DNA of 64,000 nt from Colwellia demingiae (GCF_007954275.1 NZ_VOLT01000005.1:310001-374000); one strand, 5' to 3'; shown: positions 11,394 to 21,447, counted from the first letter of the stretch. The notes: generated by a model from the letters alone, not told the origin. Numbers and translations are program-made.

Positions 11394-13298
11394 TTACTTC
11401 AAAACACCATCTACAGTACCTTGGGCTAAACCATGGTAACCAGGACGGGCTTGTTGATACACCTCAACTGCCCATGCTTTGCTATCTGCATTTTTAGCAA
11501 GCTCTTTGTACAAAGGAACTATCAACTTACGACGACCTATGCTTTTCAGATATTTAGCCATTGCAGGATAAACTTCTTTGTAACCAGCACGAACTGATAA
11601 CAAGTACCAAGCGTGTGCAATCTCTGCATTATTACTATTGGTTAAGTCAAAAGCTTTATCTAAACTCACCATACGTTCATGATTAATATCTAACGGTAAG
11701 TTATTAATAAAATGCAACCATTCGTGTAATGTCCACTGAGCGGTAGGTAATTGTGCTAGCGTTAACTCATTAGCAACTAATTGCTTAATTTGCTTATCAA
11801 TTACCTTAAAGGCATTCGAAGTAGGCTGTGGCGCATAACTAGGTAGACCTGCGTTGAAAATCCACTCGTTGATTTCGCTATCGCTAACAATATTTGGGTA
11901 CTTATCCGTTAAATTAGCTTTTAAGTATTTAACAAAATTGTCGGTACCTAGACTTTCGAAAGCATGGCTATCAAAATACTCTAAAACAAAGGCATCAAAA
12001 CGTTCGCGACCAAACTTCTCTTCAAGGTACATTAAAAATAACTGCCCTTTAACATAAGGTACACCAGAGAATGCATCATCTGGATCACGGCCTTTTAAAT
12101 CAATATAAAGCTGAGTATCACCCGCATCAAGTTCAAGTAATTCTGCATTTAAATCTTGTGCGCCAAGTGCTTGTTCCATTACCGCTCGTTCAGTACCAAA
12201 AACAGCTTCCATAATACGGTTTTCAACGTAACTGGTAAAACCTTCGTTTAACCATAAATCACGCCAGCTTTCATTAGTAACTAAGTTTCCTGACCAAGAG
12301 TGAGCTAGTTCATGAGCAATTAAGTTAACTAAACTTTTGTCACCTGCAACAACGGTTGGAGTGATAAATGAAAGACGTGGGTTTTCCATGCCGCCAAAAG
12401 GAAAGCTTGGTGGTAACATCAATAAGTCGTAACGACCCCAACGGTATTTTCCATACATTTCTTCAGCTTTATCAATCATCGCTTGTGTATCATCAAATTC
12501 AGCAACGGCTGCATCTAAAATATAAGATTCAGCATAAATACCAGTTTGATGGCTCATCGCTTTAAACTGAAGATCACCCACACCAATCGCAATTAAATAA
12601 GGAGGAATAGCTTGAGGCATTGAGAAGAAATAATCGCCATCACGCTCAGTACCTGGTTCATTATTAGCGCTCATTACCGCTAATAAATCTTTATCGGTAG
12701 TTATACGTGCAGTATAAGTTACACGAACACTGGGTGTATCTTGGATAGGGATCCAAGAACGAGCATGAATGGCTTGGTTTTGACTGAATAAAAAGGGTTT
12801 CTCTTTACCAGCAGTTTGTTCAGCGGATAACCACTGTAAGCCAGTAGCTTTTTCTGTTGAGTGATAATAAACACGGACTTTTTCAGCGTTAAATTGAGTG
12901 TTAATGGTTAACTTGCTACCTAAAACGTCATCGCGTTTAGCTAAATCATAGTTCACCTTTACCCACTGGCCTTGACTATTTTTTGCCATCACCCGGTGAA
13001 TAACAAGATCGCGTGTATCCAAAATTAATGGCGCTTTATTATCAGTAAGCCAATCGAGTGATAGTTCTGCAAAACCAGATAACGATTTTTTATCAAAATC
13101 TACATTAAGATCAAGGTAGACATGAGTTGCTTTAACTTGATCATAATTAGCATAAGTATATGCATCAGTTAATTTAGACACATTAACTTGTTTATGAGAG
13201 TCGTGTTGATGAGTGACACCCTCATGTGCCCATGTAACTGGTGCTATAGACACAGCAAAAGTGCTGAGTAATAAGCAAAATTTTGGAAAATGTTTCAT
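11394..13298 (-). CDS. M1 family zinc aminopeptidase, ColAP-like
   Basis: This 634-residue secreted or periplasmic peptidase has a signal peptide ending near ...VTWA (residue 24). The M1 signature is complete: the G-G-M-E-N exopeptidase motif at 302-306, and zinc ligands H329 and H333 within H-E-L-A-H plus E352 in the NEGF segment. The C-terminal helical part resembles the leukotriene A4 hydrolase subfamily. It removes N-terminal amino acids from peptides. A cold-active aminopeptidase with these features (ColAP) has been described from Colwellia psychrerythraea, and this gene is probably it or a close relative. That identity comes from memory, not comparison. A histidine-rich stretch follows the signal peptide. 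Confidence 0.92.
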   Translation of the reverse strand: MKHFPKFCLLLSTFAVSIAPVTWAHEGVTHQHDSHKQVNVSKLTDAYTYANYDQVKATHVYLDLNVDFDKKSLSGFAELSLDWLTDNKAPLILDTRDLVIHRVMAKNSQGQWVKVNYDLAKRDDVLGSKLTINTQFNAEKVRVYYHSTEKATGLQWLSAEQTAGKEKPFLFSQNQAIHARSWIPIQDTPSVRVTYTARITTDKDLLAVMSANNEPGTERDGDYFFSMPQAIPPYLIAIGVGDLQFKAMSHQTGIYAESYILDAAVAEFDDTQAMIDKAEEMYGKYRWGRYDLLMLPPSFPFGGMENPRLSFITPTVVAGDKSLVNLIAHELAHSWSGNLVTNESWRDLWLNEGFTSYVENRIMEAVFGTERAVMEQALGAQDLNAELLELDAGDTQLYIDLKGRDPDDAFSGVPYVKGQLFLMYLEEKFGRERFDAFVLEYFDSHAFESLGTDNFVKYLKANLTDKYPNIVSDSEINEWIFNAGLPSYAPQPTSNAFKVIDKQIKQLVANELTLAQLPTAQWTLHEWLHFINNLPLDINHERMVSLDKAFDLTNSNNAEIAHAWYLLSVRAGYKEVYPAMAKYLKSIGRRKLIVPLYKELAKNADSKAWAVEVYQQARPGYHGLAQGTVDGVLK

Positions 13299-13351
13299 GA
13301 AATTTTATACCTTAAAATTTAAAAGTCGTCCCCAAACAGGGCTCAGACAAA

Positions 13352-13389
13352 AACAGGCCTGTAGATTACTGCGAATCTACAGGCCTGTT
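13352..13389. terminator. Perfect 16-bp hairpin, probable terminator of motY
   Basis: AACAGGCCTGTAGATT and its exact complement flank a six-base loop. It lies about 100 bases past the motY stop and upstream of the M1 peptidase gene. The T tracts on both sides are short, so it may be a terminator or a leader structure of the peptidase mRNA. Confidence 0.6.
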
Positions 13390-13487
13390 CAATATTTTAC
13401 TTTATATTTTTTACGCGCTCTATTGAGATAGTAGCAAGTATTATTTACAGTACTTTAACAAAAACACCTCAAAATGACTTAGGTAAG

Positions 13488-14384
13488 TTATGGTTTTTGC
13501 ATTTGAATGACCACTCTACGGTTTTTCCCTCTCCCTAGCGTAGTGTCATTGGAAGATATATGGCGTTTTTCACCATAACCTTTTGCTTCTATTCGGCTAA
13601 CTTCAATACCATTTTCTACAAAATAATCTCTTATTTTGGCTGCACGTCGTTCAGATAATTTTAAATTAGACCAACGACCACCATAGCTATCAGAATAAGC
13701 ATCAATCAACACCAATTCTAACTCTGGATCTAAACTCAAATATTGACGGATCATTTCGATACGTCTTTGTGATGCTTTAGTAAATTTATCACTACTTGAT
13801 TGATAATTAAGAACGGTATAAGCGATATCATCAAAACTATAATTCAATAAATTACCAACACAACCAACAAAATCTCTATAAGCTTTTTTAAAGCGAGCTG
13901 TTGAAAGGCCAACAGATATTTTATCTTGTTCGCTATACCAGTCATTGTAATAAAAGGTAGGACTCATGCCCTGCTCTAGTTCACTTAACATAGTCCAAGC
14001 AACTTTTTTAGGCAGACTAGGGTTAAATTGTTTATGCAATTTCATATTCGCTAACGTACGAGAGCCAGTGCCTGGCTGCCAATTAGGCGCAACACTTCGA
14101 ACTTCAGCTAAAGAATAATTATCCGGTAACAACATCATGTCTAACTCAAATTCCATATTGAGCTTACGGCTGGCTTTTGCTGAAAATCGAGCTTCGCCAT
14201 AGCGAGGAATTTGGTGTGATAATGTGCATTGTAAGCGTGAATCGTCAGATAATTGCCATTTAGAAGTATGGATATCTGCGCTATATTGACGTATGCCGGC
14301 TTTTACATCACTGGCTAACAAACTAGTGACTAAACTAGCTATAACAAGAAAATAAGTACTCATTGATGCGACTATTTTTTTCAT
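13488..14384 (-). CDS. motY: Sodium-type flagellar motor protein MotY
   Basis: This 298-residue protein has a signal peptide (MKKIVASMSTYFLVIASLV...) and an OmpA-like peptidoglycan-binding C-terminal domain (about 195-298) with LVLIDAYSDSYGG, NLKLSERRAAKIRDYF and IEAKGYGE. The N-terminal part (ADIHTSKWQLS..., IPRYGEARF) fits MotY, the T-ring component of Na+-driven polar flagella. Gene order supports this: in Vibrio motY is linked to rnt, as here. An earlier TTG start at 14396 would add four residues ahead of the basic signal start; the ATG at 14384 is preferred. No other flagellar genes are in the window. Confidence 0.88.
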   Translation of the reverse strand: MKKIVASMSTYFLVIASLVTSLLASDVKAGIRQYSADIHTSKWQLSDDSRLQCTLSHQIPRYGEARFSAKASRKLNMEFELDMMLLPDNYSLAEVRSVAPNWQPGTGSRTLANMKLHKQFNPSLPKKVAWTMLSELEQGMSPTFYYNDWYSEQDKISVGLSTARFKKAYRDFVGCVGNLLNYSFDDIAYTVLNYQSSSDKFTKASQRRIEMIRQYLSLDPELELVLIDAYSDSYGGRWSNLKLSERRAAKIRDYFVENGIEVSRIEAKGYGEKRHISSNDTTLGRGKNRRVVIQMQKP

Positions 14385-14613
14385 AATTATGCACAATATC
14401 GATAGCGGTAACAGGACTATTCACTTTTTCCTGTATGGGATATATAGGGTATCGCCCTAAACTCAGATAACTTTAGCATTTTATCGGTAAAAAATCGCTT
14501 TACCGAGTAAAAAAATCGATTTAATGGCTTATAAGCCATCTTCATTGTCGTTTTTAAATAAACTTTCTGCGATAATAATCGGCATTATTTAAACCTATAA
14601 TACTTAGTGACTA

Positions 14614-15309
14614 ATGTCTGAATCAAGCTCTATAGATACCCAGCAAAAAAACAATCCTAATTCTGAAAAAGTAAAAAGCAAATTCTCTCAAAGATTTCGC
14701 GGCTACTTTCCCGTTGTTATTGATGTTGAAACAGCCGGTTTTAATGCCCAAACAGATGCATTACTTGAACTTGCGGCCTCAGTGTTACATTTAGATGAAG
14801 ACACGGGTGATTTCTCTATCGATGAAACAATACAATTTAACATTGAGCCATTTGAAGGTGCAAACCTAGAACCCAAAGCGTTGGAGTTTACAGGCATAGA
14901 CCCTACGAACCCGTTACGTGGTGCTGTTGATGAAGATGAAGCGCTTAAGGACCTTTTTAAATTGGTTCGAAAGAAAATGAAAGCTGAAGGTTGTCAACGA
15001 GCTATTATTGTTGCGCATAATGCAGCCTTTGATTTAGGCTTTTTAAATGCAGCTACCGAGCGCTGTAAGATTAAACGCAGCCCTTTTCATAGTTTTGTTA
15101 GTTTTGATACTACAACTCTTGCAGGTCTAGCTTTAGGGCAAACTGTTTTAGCAAAGGCTTGTATCGCTGCTAAAATAGATTTTAATAATAGCGAAGCGCA
15201 TAGTGCTTTATATGATACTGAAAAAACGGCTGAGCTATTTTGTCACATCGTTAATAAATGGCGTTCACTAGGTGGTTGGCCTTTAGCTGATGAAGAAACA
15301 GAGGCATAA
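14614..15309 (+). CDS. rnt: Ribonuclease T
   Basis: This 231-residue DEDDh exoribonuclease trims 3' ends of tRNA and other stable RNAs. The four acidic residues and histidine are all present: D37 and E39 in VIDVETAG, D141 in HNAAFDLGF, and H197 and D202 in [12 protein letters not shown]. An extra hydrophilic N-terminal arm of about 15 residues precedes the region aligned with E. coli RNase T. The gene diverges from motY. Confidence 0.96.
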   Translation: MSESSSIDTQQKNNPNSEKVKSKFSQRFRGYFPVVIDVETAGFNAQTDALLELAASVLHLDEDTGDFSIDETIQFNIEPFEGANLEPKALEFTGIDPTNPLRGAVDEDEALKDLFKLVRKKMKAEGCQRAIIVAHNAAFDLGFLNAATERCKIKRSPFHSFVSFDTTTLAGLALGQTVLAKACIAAKIDFNNSEAHSALYDTEKTAELFCHIVNKWRSLGGWPLADEETEA

Positions 15310-15333
15310 CAGCTTCAATTAAAATTTAGATAT

Positions 15334-15360
15334 AAAAAAACCGCTTTCGCGGTTTTTTTG
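15334..15360. terminator. Bidirectional terminator between rnt and the peroxiredoxin gene
   Basis: AAAAAAACCGC TTTC GCGGTTTTTTT, with A and T tracts on both sides, between convergent genes. Confidence 0.92.
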
Positions 15361-15414
15361 TTTTTGCATGTTAGTTAATCAACTTAAGCAATTAACGTAA
15401 ACGGTAAGCAAAAA

Positions 15415-16020
15415 TTATAACTTATCTGCATTATCAGTAAGGTAAGAAGCAACACCTTCTGGAGAAGCAGTCATACCTTTATCACCTTTGTTCCAACCAG
15501 CAGGACAAACTTCGCCATGGTCTTGGTGGAATTGTAGTGCGTCAACCATACGTATCATTTCATCAACATCACGACCTAGTGGTAAATCGTTAACTACTTG
15601 GTGACGTACGTTGCCTTCTTCATCAATTAAGAAAGAACCACGGAATGCAACACCAGCTTCAGGATGTTCAACATCGTATGCTTTACAAATTTCATGTTTA
15701 GTATCAGCAACTAAAGTGTATTGTACTGGACCAATACCACCGTCATTTACTGGAGTGTTACGCCATGCGTTATGTGAAAATTGTGAATCGATAGAAACAC
15801 CAATAACTTCTACGCCACGGCTTTTGAATTCTTCCATACGGTGATCAAAAGCTAATAACTCTGATGGACAAACAAAAGTAAAATCTAATGGATAGAAAAA
15901 TACTACTGCTTTTTTACCGTTAATTGCTTCGCTTAATGTAAAGCTATCTACAATCTCACCGCTACCCAATACTGCTGCAGCAGTGAAGTCTGGTGCTTGA
16001 CGACCAACTAATACGCTCAT
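15415..16020 (-). CDS. Typical 2-Cys peroxiredoxin
   Basis: This 201-residue AhpC/TSA family thiol peroxidase reduces hydrogen peroxide and organic peroxides. The peroxidatic cysteine is C51 in FTFVCPSE and the resolving cysteine C172 in EVCPAGW. The C-terminal tail is long, as in the typical 2-Cys group (Prx1 type). An ATG 12 bases earlier overlaps the ribosome binding site; GGAG sits six bases before the ATG at 16020, which gives the expected start MSVLVGRQAPDF. It is grouped with grxD and sodB in an antioxidant cluster. No dedicated AhpF is next to it, so thioredoxin is the likely reductant (inference). Confidence 0.93.
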   Translation of the reverse strand: MSVLVGRQAPDFTAAAVLGSGEIVDSFTLSEAINGKKAVVFFYPLDFTFVCPSELLAFDHRMEEFKSRGVEVIGVSIDSQFSHNAWRNTPVNDGGIGPVQYTLVADTKHEICKAYDVEHPEAGVAFRGSFLIDEEGNVRHQVVNDLPLGRDVDEMIRMVDALQFHQDHGEVCPAGWNKGDKGMTASPEGVASYLTDNADKL

Positions 16021-16175
16021 TTTATGCTCCATTTATCTTTATGTTAAAAAAGTTTAATTTTTCTGCCTACAAATTGTGTGGCAGATAAATACTCGTTACC
16101 AATAAAAATGCATATTTAAAAGATGAATTTAAAATGGTAACAAGTATATAAAATCAATAAGTTAAGTAATATTTA

Positions 16176-16526
16176 TTATGCGTCTGCTGAACTATCTTCT
16201 GCTGGGGCATTTTTTGCCGCTGCAGCTTTCACTAAGGTTTGTAATTCACCTTGTTGAAACATTTCCATAATAATATCACAGCCACCTACTAACTCGCCCT
16301 CAACCCATAATTGCGGGAAAGTTGGCCAGTCTGCATATTTAGGCAATTCTGCACGAATATCAGGGTTCTGTAAAATATCAACATAAGCAAATTTTTCTTC
16401 ACAAGAAATTAATGCTTGTGATGCTTGTGATGAAAAGCCACAGTTTGGTAATTTAGGAGACCCTTTCATATATAGCAAGATCGTATTTTCGCTAATTTGT
16501 TCTTTAATGCGCTCAATTGTATCCAT
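16176..16526 (-). CDS. grxD: Monothiol glutaredoxin GrxD
   Basis: This 116-residue CGFS-type glutaredoxin has its active cysteine C29 in LPNCGFSSQA, plus the WPTFPQLWVEGELVGGCDI glutathione-binding region. Members carry or transfer [2Fe-2S] clusters rather than acting as general reductants. The ATG is preceded by AGAGGG. A short alanine-rich tail follows the domain. It is divergent from sodB and upstream of the peroxiredoxin gene, a 155-base gap apart. Confidence 0.95.
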   Translation of the reverse strand: MDTIERIKEQISENTILLYMKGSPKLPNCGFSSQASQALISCEEKFAYVDILQNPDIRAELPKYADWPTFPQLWVEGELVGGCDIIMEMFQQGELQTLVKAAAAKNAPAEDSSADA

Positions 16527-16798
16527 AATACCCTCTCTTAATTAATACTTATTCTATTCTTTTGCACTGAGATAACTTACATATGGAGATAAAAAACAAA
16601 TTATCAACTCTTTTCAATACAAGGTAATAGAATAAGTACTATTATAAAAATAGCTTAGCTATTGATTTTAAAATATATAGCCTTGAAAGTTGACTTCACA
16701 ATACCTATATATAAATAATACTTGAGTATTTTACTCAAGTTTATATAAAAACACACCCATTTTTAATGAAAAATTAGAATTACAATCAGGAGAGTATA

Positions 16799-17380
16799 AT
16801 GTCCATTGAATTACCTGCATTACCTTACGAGCAAAACGCATTAGAGCCACACATTTCAGCAGAAACCTTATCATTCCATTATGGAAAGCATCACAACACT
16901 TATGTTGTTAAGCTAAACGGTTTAATTGGCGGAACTGAATTTGAAAATAAAAGCTTAGAAGAGATAGTTAAAACGTCTTCGGCTGGAATTTTCAATAACG
17001 CGGCACAAATATGGAACCATACTTTTTATTGGAATAGCTTAAGTCCAAATGCTGGTGGTGAACCATCAGGTGATTTATTAGCTGCAATCATTAGTAATTT
17101 CGGTTCTTTTGCTGAGTTTAAAGCTAAGTTCACTGATAGTGCTATCAACAACTTTGGTTCAAGCTGGACTTGGTTAGTAAAAAATGCCGATGGCAGCTTA
17201 GCTATTGTTAATACCTCAAATGCAGCAACGCCATTAACTGACGAAGGTGTTACGCCACTTATTACTGTTGATTTATGGGAACATGCTTACTACATTGATT
17301 ACCGTAACGTAAGACCTGATTACCTTAACGGTTTTTGGGCATTAGCTAACTGGGATTTTGCTCAAGCTAACTTTAGCTAA
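16799..17380 (+). CDS. sodB: Iron superoxide dismutase SodB
   Basis: This 193-residue cytoplasmic superoxide dismutase has metal ligands H27, H74, D158 and H162 (in DLWEHAYY). The glutamine Q70 in NNAAQIWNHTF is the position that marks the iron-type enzyme. Length and sequence match E. coli SodB. A good ribosome binding site (AGGAGAG) precedes the ATG. It diverges from grxD over a 270-base AT-rich region that probably holds both promoters. Confidence 0.96.
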   Translation: MSIELPALPYEQNALEPHISAETLSFHYGKHHNTYVVKLNGLIGGTEFENKSLEEIVKTSSAGIFNNAAQIWNHTFYWNSLSPNAGGEPSGDLLAAIISNFGSFAEFKAKFTDSAINNFGSSWTWLVKNADGSLAIVNTSNAATPLTDEGVTPLITVDLWEHAYYIDYRNVRPDYLNGFWALANWDFAQANFS

Positions 17381-17402
17381 TAAAGACAAAATCTATGCAG
17401 AT

Positions 17403-17434
17403 CTAACAAAGGTTCCTGATCTTTGTTAGGTCTT
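17403..17434 (+). terminator. Probable terminator of sodB
   Basis: CTAACAAAG pairs with CTTTGTTAG around a nine-base loop. The following GTCTTCT is only a weak U tract. Confidence 0.55.
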
Positions 17435-18047
17435 CTATAAATTAAATATTCCACTTAACCGCAAAGTTACTCCTGCTACTATTACACTCGTAATATTCAA
17501 ACGTGCAAATGTACAAATCCAACAACATCACCAATTGGCTCAAACAGCCGAACTTAAAAATTAGCAAGCCAATAAATTCGCTAGGATCATTTTTTGATTT
17601 TTAGGGGGGAAATGGCACTTGTTATTTACATTAGATTTTCTGACTCTGCAAAATCAATCTAAAAGTATTTAATAGGTATAGCGAGGTAAATAGACTGAAT
17701 TAGATTTAAATAAAAATTAACTTACGCATAAAAATTCAGTCTAAAAGCCTATTAAACCTTGCTTAACAAAATAAAAAGAATAATTATTCACTTTATTAAC
17801 AAAGTAAGTCCGCGCCACCTTTCGCATTAGTTTTTATAATGCGAAAACTACATTTTTTTTAGTTTGTCCAAGTAAATAAAGACTATTATGATGACTTTGT
17901 TTTCTGAGTTAGCGCAATGATGTTTTTTTCTTACTCCTAAGGATACATCATTAACTATGATTACTCTGAAATGATAGCTTACTATCTTTTCTCTCTGACA
18001 TGTTTCTTGGAATGTAATTTCCTTATATCAACTTGATGTTATAGTTG
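17435..18047. other. Gene-free region with inverted repeats and a possible sRNA
   Basis: No convincing protein frame is seen. TTAGATT/AATCTAA (17631-17662) and a larger imperfect stem (AATAGG...TAGACTGAATT, 17671-17701, with AATTCAGTCTA...CCTATT, 17733-17753) suggest remnants of palindromic elements. From about 17890 on, an AATGATGT/ACATCATT stem (17916-17952) lies upstream of a strong plus-strand terminator. Confidence 0.5.
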
Positions 18048-18078
18048 GCCCGCACTTTGTTTGCGGGCTTTTTTTTGA
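17890..18078 (+). ncRNA. Candidate small RNA ending in an orphan terminator
   Basis: A strong terminator at 18048-18078 points right, although the nearest upstream gene on this strand ends 670 bases earlier at its own hairpin, and the next gene (lolE) is on the other strand. A TATTAT box lies at 17884-17889 but no good -35 element was found. An internal 8-base stem at 17916-17952 supports a structured RNA. Only very short reading frames occur (for example ATGATGACTTTG... ending after ten codons). The 5' end is a guess. Confidence 0.35.
18048..18078 (+). terminator. Strong orphan intrinsic terminator
   Basis: GCCCGCA / TGCGGGC stem followed by eight T. It could also serve the leftward lol operon poorly, but the T tract is on the rightward side and lies beyond lolE's stop. 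Confidence 0.8.
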
Positions 18079-18128
18079 GTTTTTTTTAGCAGATTAACAT
18101 TTTATTGAAGCAGGACAAATTTCGGTAT

Positions 18129-19397
18129 TTATAGCTGCCCTAACACTTGTGCAGGCTCGATTTTAGTAGCTCGCCACGCTGGGTATAACGTTGCCAATAG
18201 GCTCATAATAAGTGCAGTAATAATCGTTATATAAACATCACTAGCATGTAGCACACTGGGTAAGTAGTTAATAAAGTACACATCGCCAGACAAGAAGGTA
18301 ATCCCCATTAACTGCTCTAGCATGCTAATAATGTCAGTAAGATTTAAGGCTAAATAGACACCGCACATAGCACCTAATAAGCTTCCAACAACACCATTAA
18401 CCAGTCCTTGAGCAATAAAAGCCAGCATAATGGTACTTGAGCTTGCTCCCATGGTTTTTAAAATAGCGATATCGCCTTGTTTTTCATTAACCGCCATAAT
18501 TAGGGTTGAAACGATATTAAAACTAGCCACCCCTATAACCAACACTAAAACAATAAACATCACCATACGCACCAGTTGAATATCATTAAATAAATGTCCC
18601 TGGGTACGAGTCCAATTATTAATATATACATAGTGGTCAAAATTATAGGCAACCTGTCGGGCAATTTTAGGCGCAGAAAAAACATCAGTGACTTTTAAAC
18701 GTATACTTTGTGTTTCATTTTCTTTATATCCCATTACATTACTGGCTAGGCTTAGTGGGATATAAGCTAACGTTTCATCGACTGTGCCACCAAATTTAAA
18801 AATACCAACCACTTCTACCTGCCGGGTTATCGGTGCAGAAAACACTTGTTTTACATCATTACCTCCCCCTGGTGGTGGTAACAATAGCTGTATTTTATCA
18901 CCGAGTTCTACCGATAATTTTTTTGCCACACCACTACCAATAACAATGGTGTTTTCATTTAACTGATTAGTCATTAAGGCTTGCCACTCGCCGGCAATAA
19001 TATAATCATCAATACTTGATACTTGCCTTTCAAGGTTCGCATCTACGCCACGAACTTCTATGGCCTTGAGCTTTAAACCGTGTTGCAGCATCCCTGTCAT
19101 TTTAATAACTGGCGCCGCCGCAATGACTGATGACTCTGTTTGTACTTTTTCAATACTTTTTGGCCAATCTGTTATTGGTTCATTGACACTTACTAACTCA
19201 ACATGCGGTACTATCGAAAGAAGTTTTTCCGATAATTCTCGTTCAAAGCCATTCATCGCACTTAGCACGACAATGAGTACTGTTACGCCTAAAGCAATAC
19301 CAATAGTAGAAGAGGCGGAGATAAAAGCTGAAAAACCATTTCCGTGTCGACCTCGAACATAACGCCAGCCTAAAAATATACTTAACGGTTTAAACAT
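18129..19397 (-). CDS. lolE: Lipoprotein-releasing system permease LolE
   Basis: This 422-residue inner-membrane subunit belongs to the LolCDE ABC transporter that releases lipoproteins from the inner membrane to LolA. It has one N-terminal membrane helix, a large periplasmic domain, and three C-terminal helices (VLVIGVASFNIVSTLIM and following). The segment TDWPKSIEKVQ...IAAAPVIKMTG lines up with E. coli LolE rather than LolC. The reading frame extends 28 codons further upstream, but the ATG at 19397, overlapping the end of lolD by eight bases, gives the family start MFKPLSIFLGWRYVRGR. It is the last gene of lolC-lolD-lolE. Confidence 0.92.
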   Translation of the reverse strand: MFKPLSIFLGWRYVRGRHGNGFSAFISASSTIGIALGVTVLIVVLSAMNGFERELSEKLLSIVPHVELVSVNEPITDWPKSIEKVQTESSVIAAAPVIKMTGMLQHGLKLKAIEVRGVDANLERQVSSIDDYIIAGEWQALMTNQLNENTIVIGSGVAKKLSVELGDKIQLLLPPPGGGNDVKQVFSAPITRQVEVVGIFKFGGTVDETLAYIPLSLASNVMGYKENETQSIRLKVTDVFSAPKIARQVAYNFDHYVYINNWTRTQGHLFNDIQLVRMVMFIVLVLVIGVASFNIVSTLIMAVNEKQGDIAILKTMGASSSTIMLAFIAQGLVNGVVGSLLGAMCGVYLALNLTDIISMLEQLMGITFLSGDVYFINYLPSVLHASDVYITIITALIMSLLATLYPAWRATKIEPAQVLGQL

Positions 19398-20166
19398 GAC
19401 GTTCACTAAGCTGAGATTTATTATCTTTAATGCTACTAGCAGATTTTGTGGTAATTGAAGTAGGAGATAATGCTTGGTCACTTTTATCAGAAAGTGGTCT
19501 TAATTGTCCTTGAACTAATTTTACTTGTCTATCCATACGATTAGCTAATACCAGATCATGAGTTACGATAACAAAACTGGTTTTCGCGGTTTTATTTAAG
19601 CTACGAATTAATTGATAAATTTGTTCCGCTGTATCGCTATCTAAATTACCTGTAGGTTCATCAGCTAAAACGAGAGATGGCTTAGTCACTAATGCTCGAG
19701 CGATTGCCACACGTTGACGCTCGCCACCTGATAATTGTGACGGTCGATAATCAATCCGGTGAGATAAACCCACTTGGTCGAGCATTTCTTTAGCTGCTAA
19801 CAATGCTTTCTTTGGCTTTTCACCTCGGATCATTAAGGGCATCGCTACATTTTCTTGAGCATTAAACTCCATCATCAAATGATGAAATTGATAAATAAAG
19901 CCAATATGCTCATTTCTAAATTTTGCTCTTTCTTTATCAGATAACTGGTGGATATCAATATCATTAATAAGCACTTTTCCTGAACTTGGCGAATCTAAAG
20001 CACCAGCAAGGTGTAAAAAGGTACTTTTTCCGCAACCAGAACTGCCCACTACCGCGAGTAACACTCCTTTATCAACACTCAGTTCTAAGTTATTTAAGAC
20101 CTTAGTTTCAATGTCACCTTGTACATATGACTTAGATAGCTGACAACACTGTAATACTTTACTCAT
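19390..20166 (-). CDS. lolD: Lipoprotein-releasing system ATPase LolD
   Basis: This 258-residue ABC ATPase powers lipoprotein release. Walker A is G-S-S-G-C-G-K-S at 41-48, the signature LSGGERQRVAIARAL follows in the middle, and Walker B is LVLADEPTGN. Compared with E. coli LolD (233 residues) it has a hydrophilic C-terminal extension of about 25 residues that contains the overlap with lolE. It lies between lolC (12-base gap) and lolE. Confidence 0.95.
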   Translation of the reverse strand: MSKVLQCCQLSKSYVQGDIETKVLNNLELSVDKGVLLAVVGSSGCGKSTFLHLAGALDSPSSGKVLINDIDIHQLSDKERAKFRNEHIGFIYQFHHLMMEFNAQENVAMPLMIRGEKPKKALLAAKEMLDQVGLSHRIDYRPSQLSGGERQRVAIARALVTKPSLVLADEPTGNLDSDTAEQIYQLIRSLNKTAKTSFVIVTHDLVLANRMDRQVKLVQGQLRPLSDKSDQALSPTSITTKSASSIKDNKSQLSERHV

Positions 20167-20178
20167 TAATTTTTGGCC

Positions 20179-21447
20179 TTATTCATTTCGTAATACCTGA
20201 GCTGGCTGAGTAGTCGAGGCTTGGTATGCTGGATAAAGTGTGGCAAGAAAGCTCATTGCTAGTGCTGATAAAATAATGGTAAGCACATCAAACCACTCAA
20301 GTTTGATTGGTAAGTCTTGCATACCCAAACCAAATAAATTGGCACCTACCACTAACAGTATACTATTCAAATTAAGAGCCAATATCACGCCGAGAAGCCC
20401 TCCTAAGCTAACTCCCCAAAGGCCATTAACCATACCTTGAGTGATAAAAATTTTAATGACCTCTATGCGCGCTAAACCTAATGTTTGCAATATGCCTATT
20501 TCAGCTTGTTTTTCAACAACAACCATTACTAGCGCTGAGACTATATTAAATGCAGCCACAGCAACGATTAAACTTAACATTAACCACATCATATTTTTTT
20601 CCATTTTCACTGCTGAAAATAGTGCCCCTTGGCTCTCATCCCAAGTACTAAAATTAATAGAATCGAGTGTTTTGCTATGCTGTGTATTCTGTTGCTCCTG
20701 TTCAAGGTTTTTCACTACGGTTTTGGCATTAAACGCATCATCTAAATAAAGGCGTAATTTATCAATACCATCACCCGTTCGCCTGAGCAGTTTCGCACCA
20801 TAGCGACTATCAACATAAACCATGGCATCATCAACCTGTGAACCAATATGAAAAATCCCCGCAACAGTAAAAACGCGTTGTACTGGAATGCGTCCCATCG
20901 GAGTAAAAACACTTTTGTTAGGCAACACTAAGCGAACCTCATCGCCGAGAGCAACCTGTAATTTATTGGCTAAAGATTGTCCTAAGACTAAGGAGTAACT
21001 TTGTGTCGAGAGCATTTCCATACTGCCAGAAACCATATGAGTACTGACGATATTTTTTTGTTCAAATTTAGGCATAATACCTTGAACTAGAACACCTTGA
21101 AGCCCTTTAGCTGATTGGATCAAAGCTTCACTTTCAAGAAAAGGTGTTACTCGAAGCACATGGGGTTTAGTAAGTAACTCTTCTCGTAAGTTTTGCCAGG
21201 GTCGTTTTTGTTCAGCGCTGGTATCTATAGCACTGAAATCACTAACAATTACGTGGGGTACTATACCTAATATACGTTTCTTTAATTCGCCTTCAAAACC
21301 ATTCATCACAGAGACAACGGTTATAAGCGCAGCCACCCCTAATAAAATACCAACAGTGGAAAAGAAAGTAATAAAAGAAACAAAGCCAGTATGACTTTTA
21401 CTACGACTATAGCGTAGTCCGATGAAGATACTAATAGGTTGAAACAT
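20179..21447 (-). CDS. lolC: Lipoprotein-releasing system permease LolC
   Basis: This 422-residue LolC/E-family membrane subunit has the start MFQPISIFIGLRYSRSK and STVGILLGVAALITVVSVMNGFEGEL, matching E. coli LolC (MYQPVALFIGLRYMRG). It has a large periplasmic domain between helix 1 and the three C-terminal helices. LolC is the subunit that docks LolA. First gene of the operon; its promoter should lie in the short region before the repeat at 21566. Confidence 0.92.
   Translation of the reverse strand: MFQPISIFIGLRYSRSKSHTGFVSFITFFSTVGILLGVAALITVVSVMNGFEGELKKRILGIVPHVIVSDFSAIDTSAEQKRPWQNLREELLTKPHVLRVTPFLESEALIQSAKGLQGVLVQGIMPKFEQKNIVSTHMVSGSMEMLSTQSYSLVLGQSLANKLQVALGDEVRLVLPNKSVFTPMGRIPVQRVFTVAGIFHIGSQVDDAMVYVDSRYGAKLLRRTGDGIDKLRLYLDDAFNAKTVVKNLEQEQQNTQHSKTLDSINFSTWDESQGALFSAVKMEKNMMWLMLSLIVAVAAFNIVSALVMVVVEKQAEIGILQTLGLARIEVIKIFITQGMVNGLWGVSLGGLLGVILALNLNSILLVVGANLFGLGMQDLPIKLEWFDVLTIILSALAMSFLATLYPAYQASTTQPAQVLRNE

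Noticed and set aside
17880-17960. Tiny frames (ATGATGACTTTG...; ATGATTACTCTG...) as leader peptides
   Set aside because: Ten and five codons, with no run of one amino acid's codons and no downstream biosynthetic gene on that strand.
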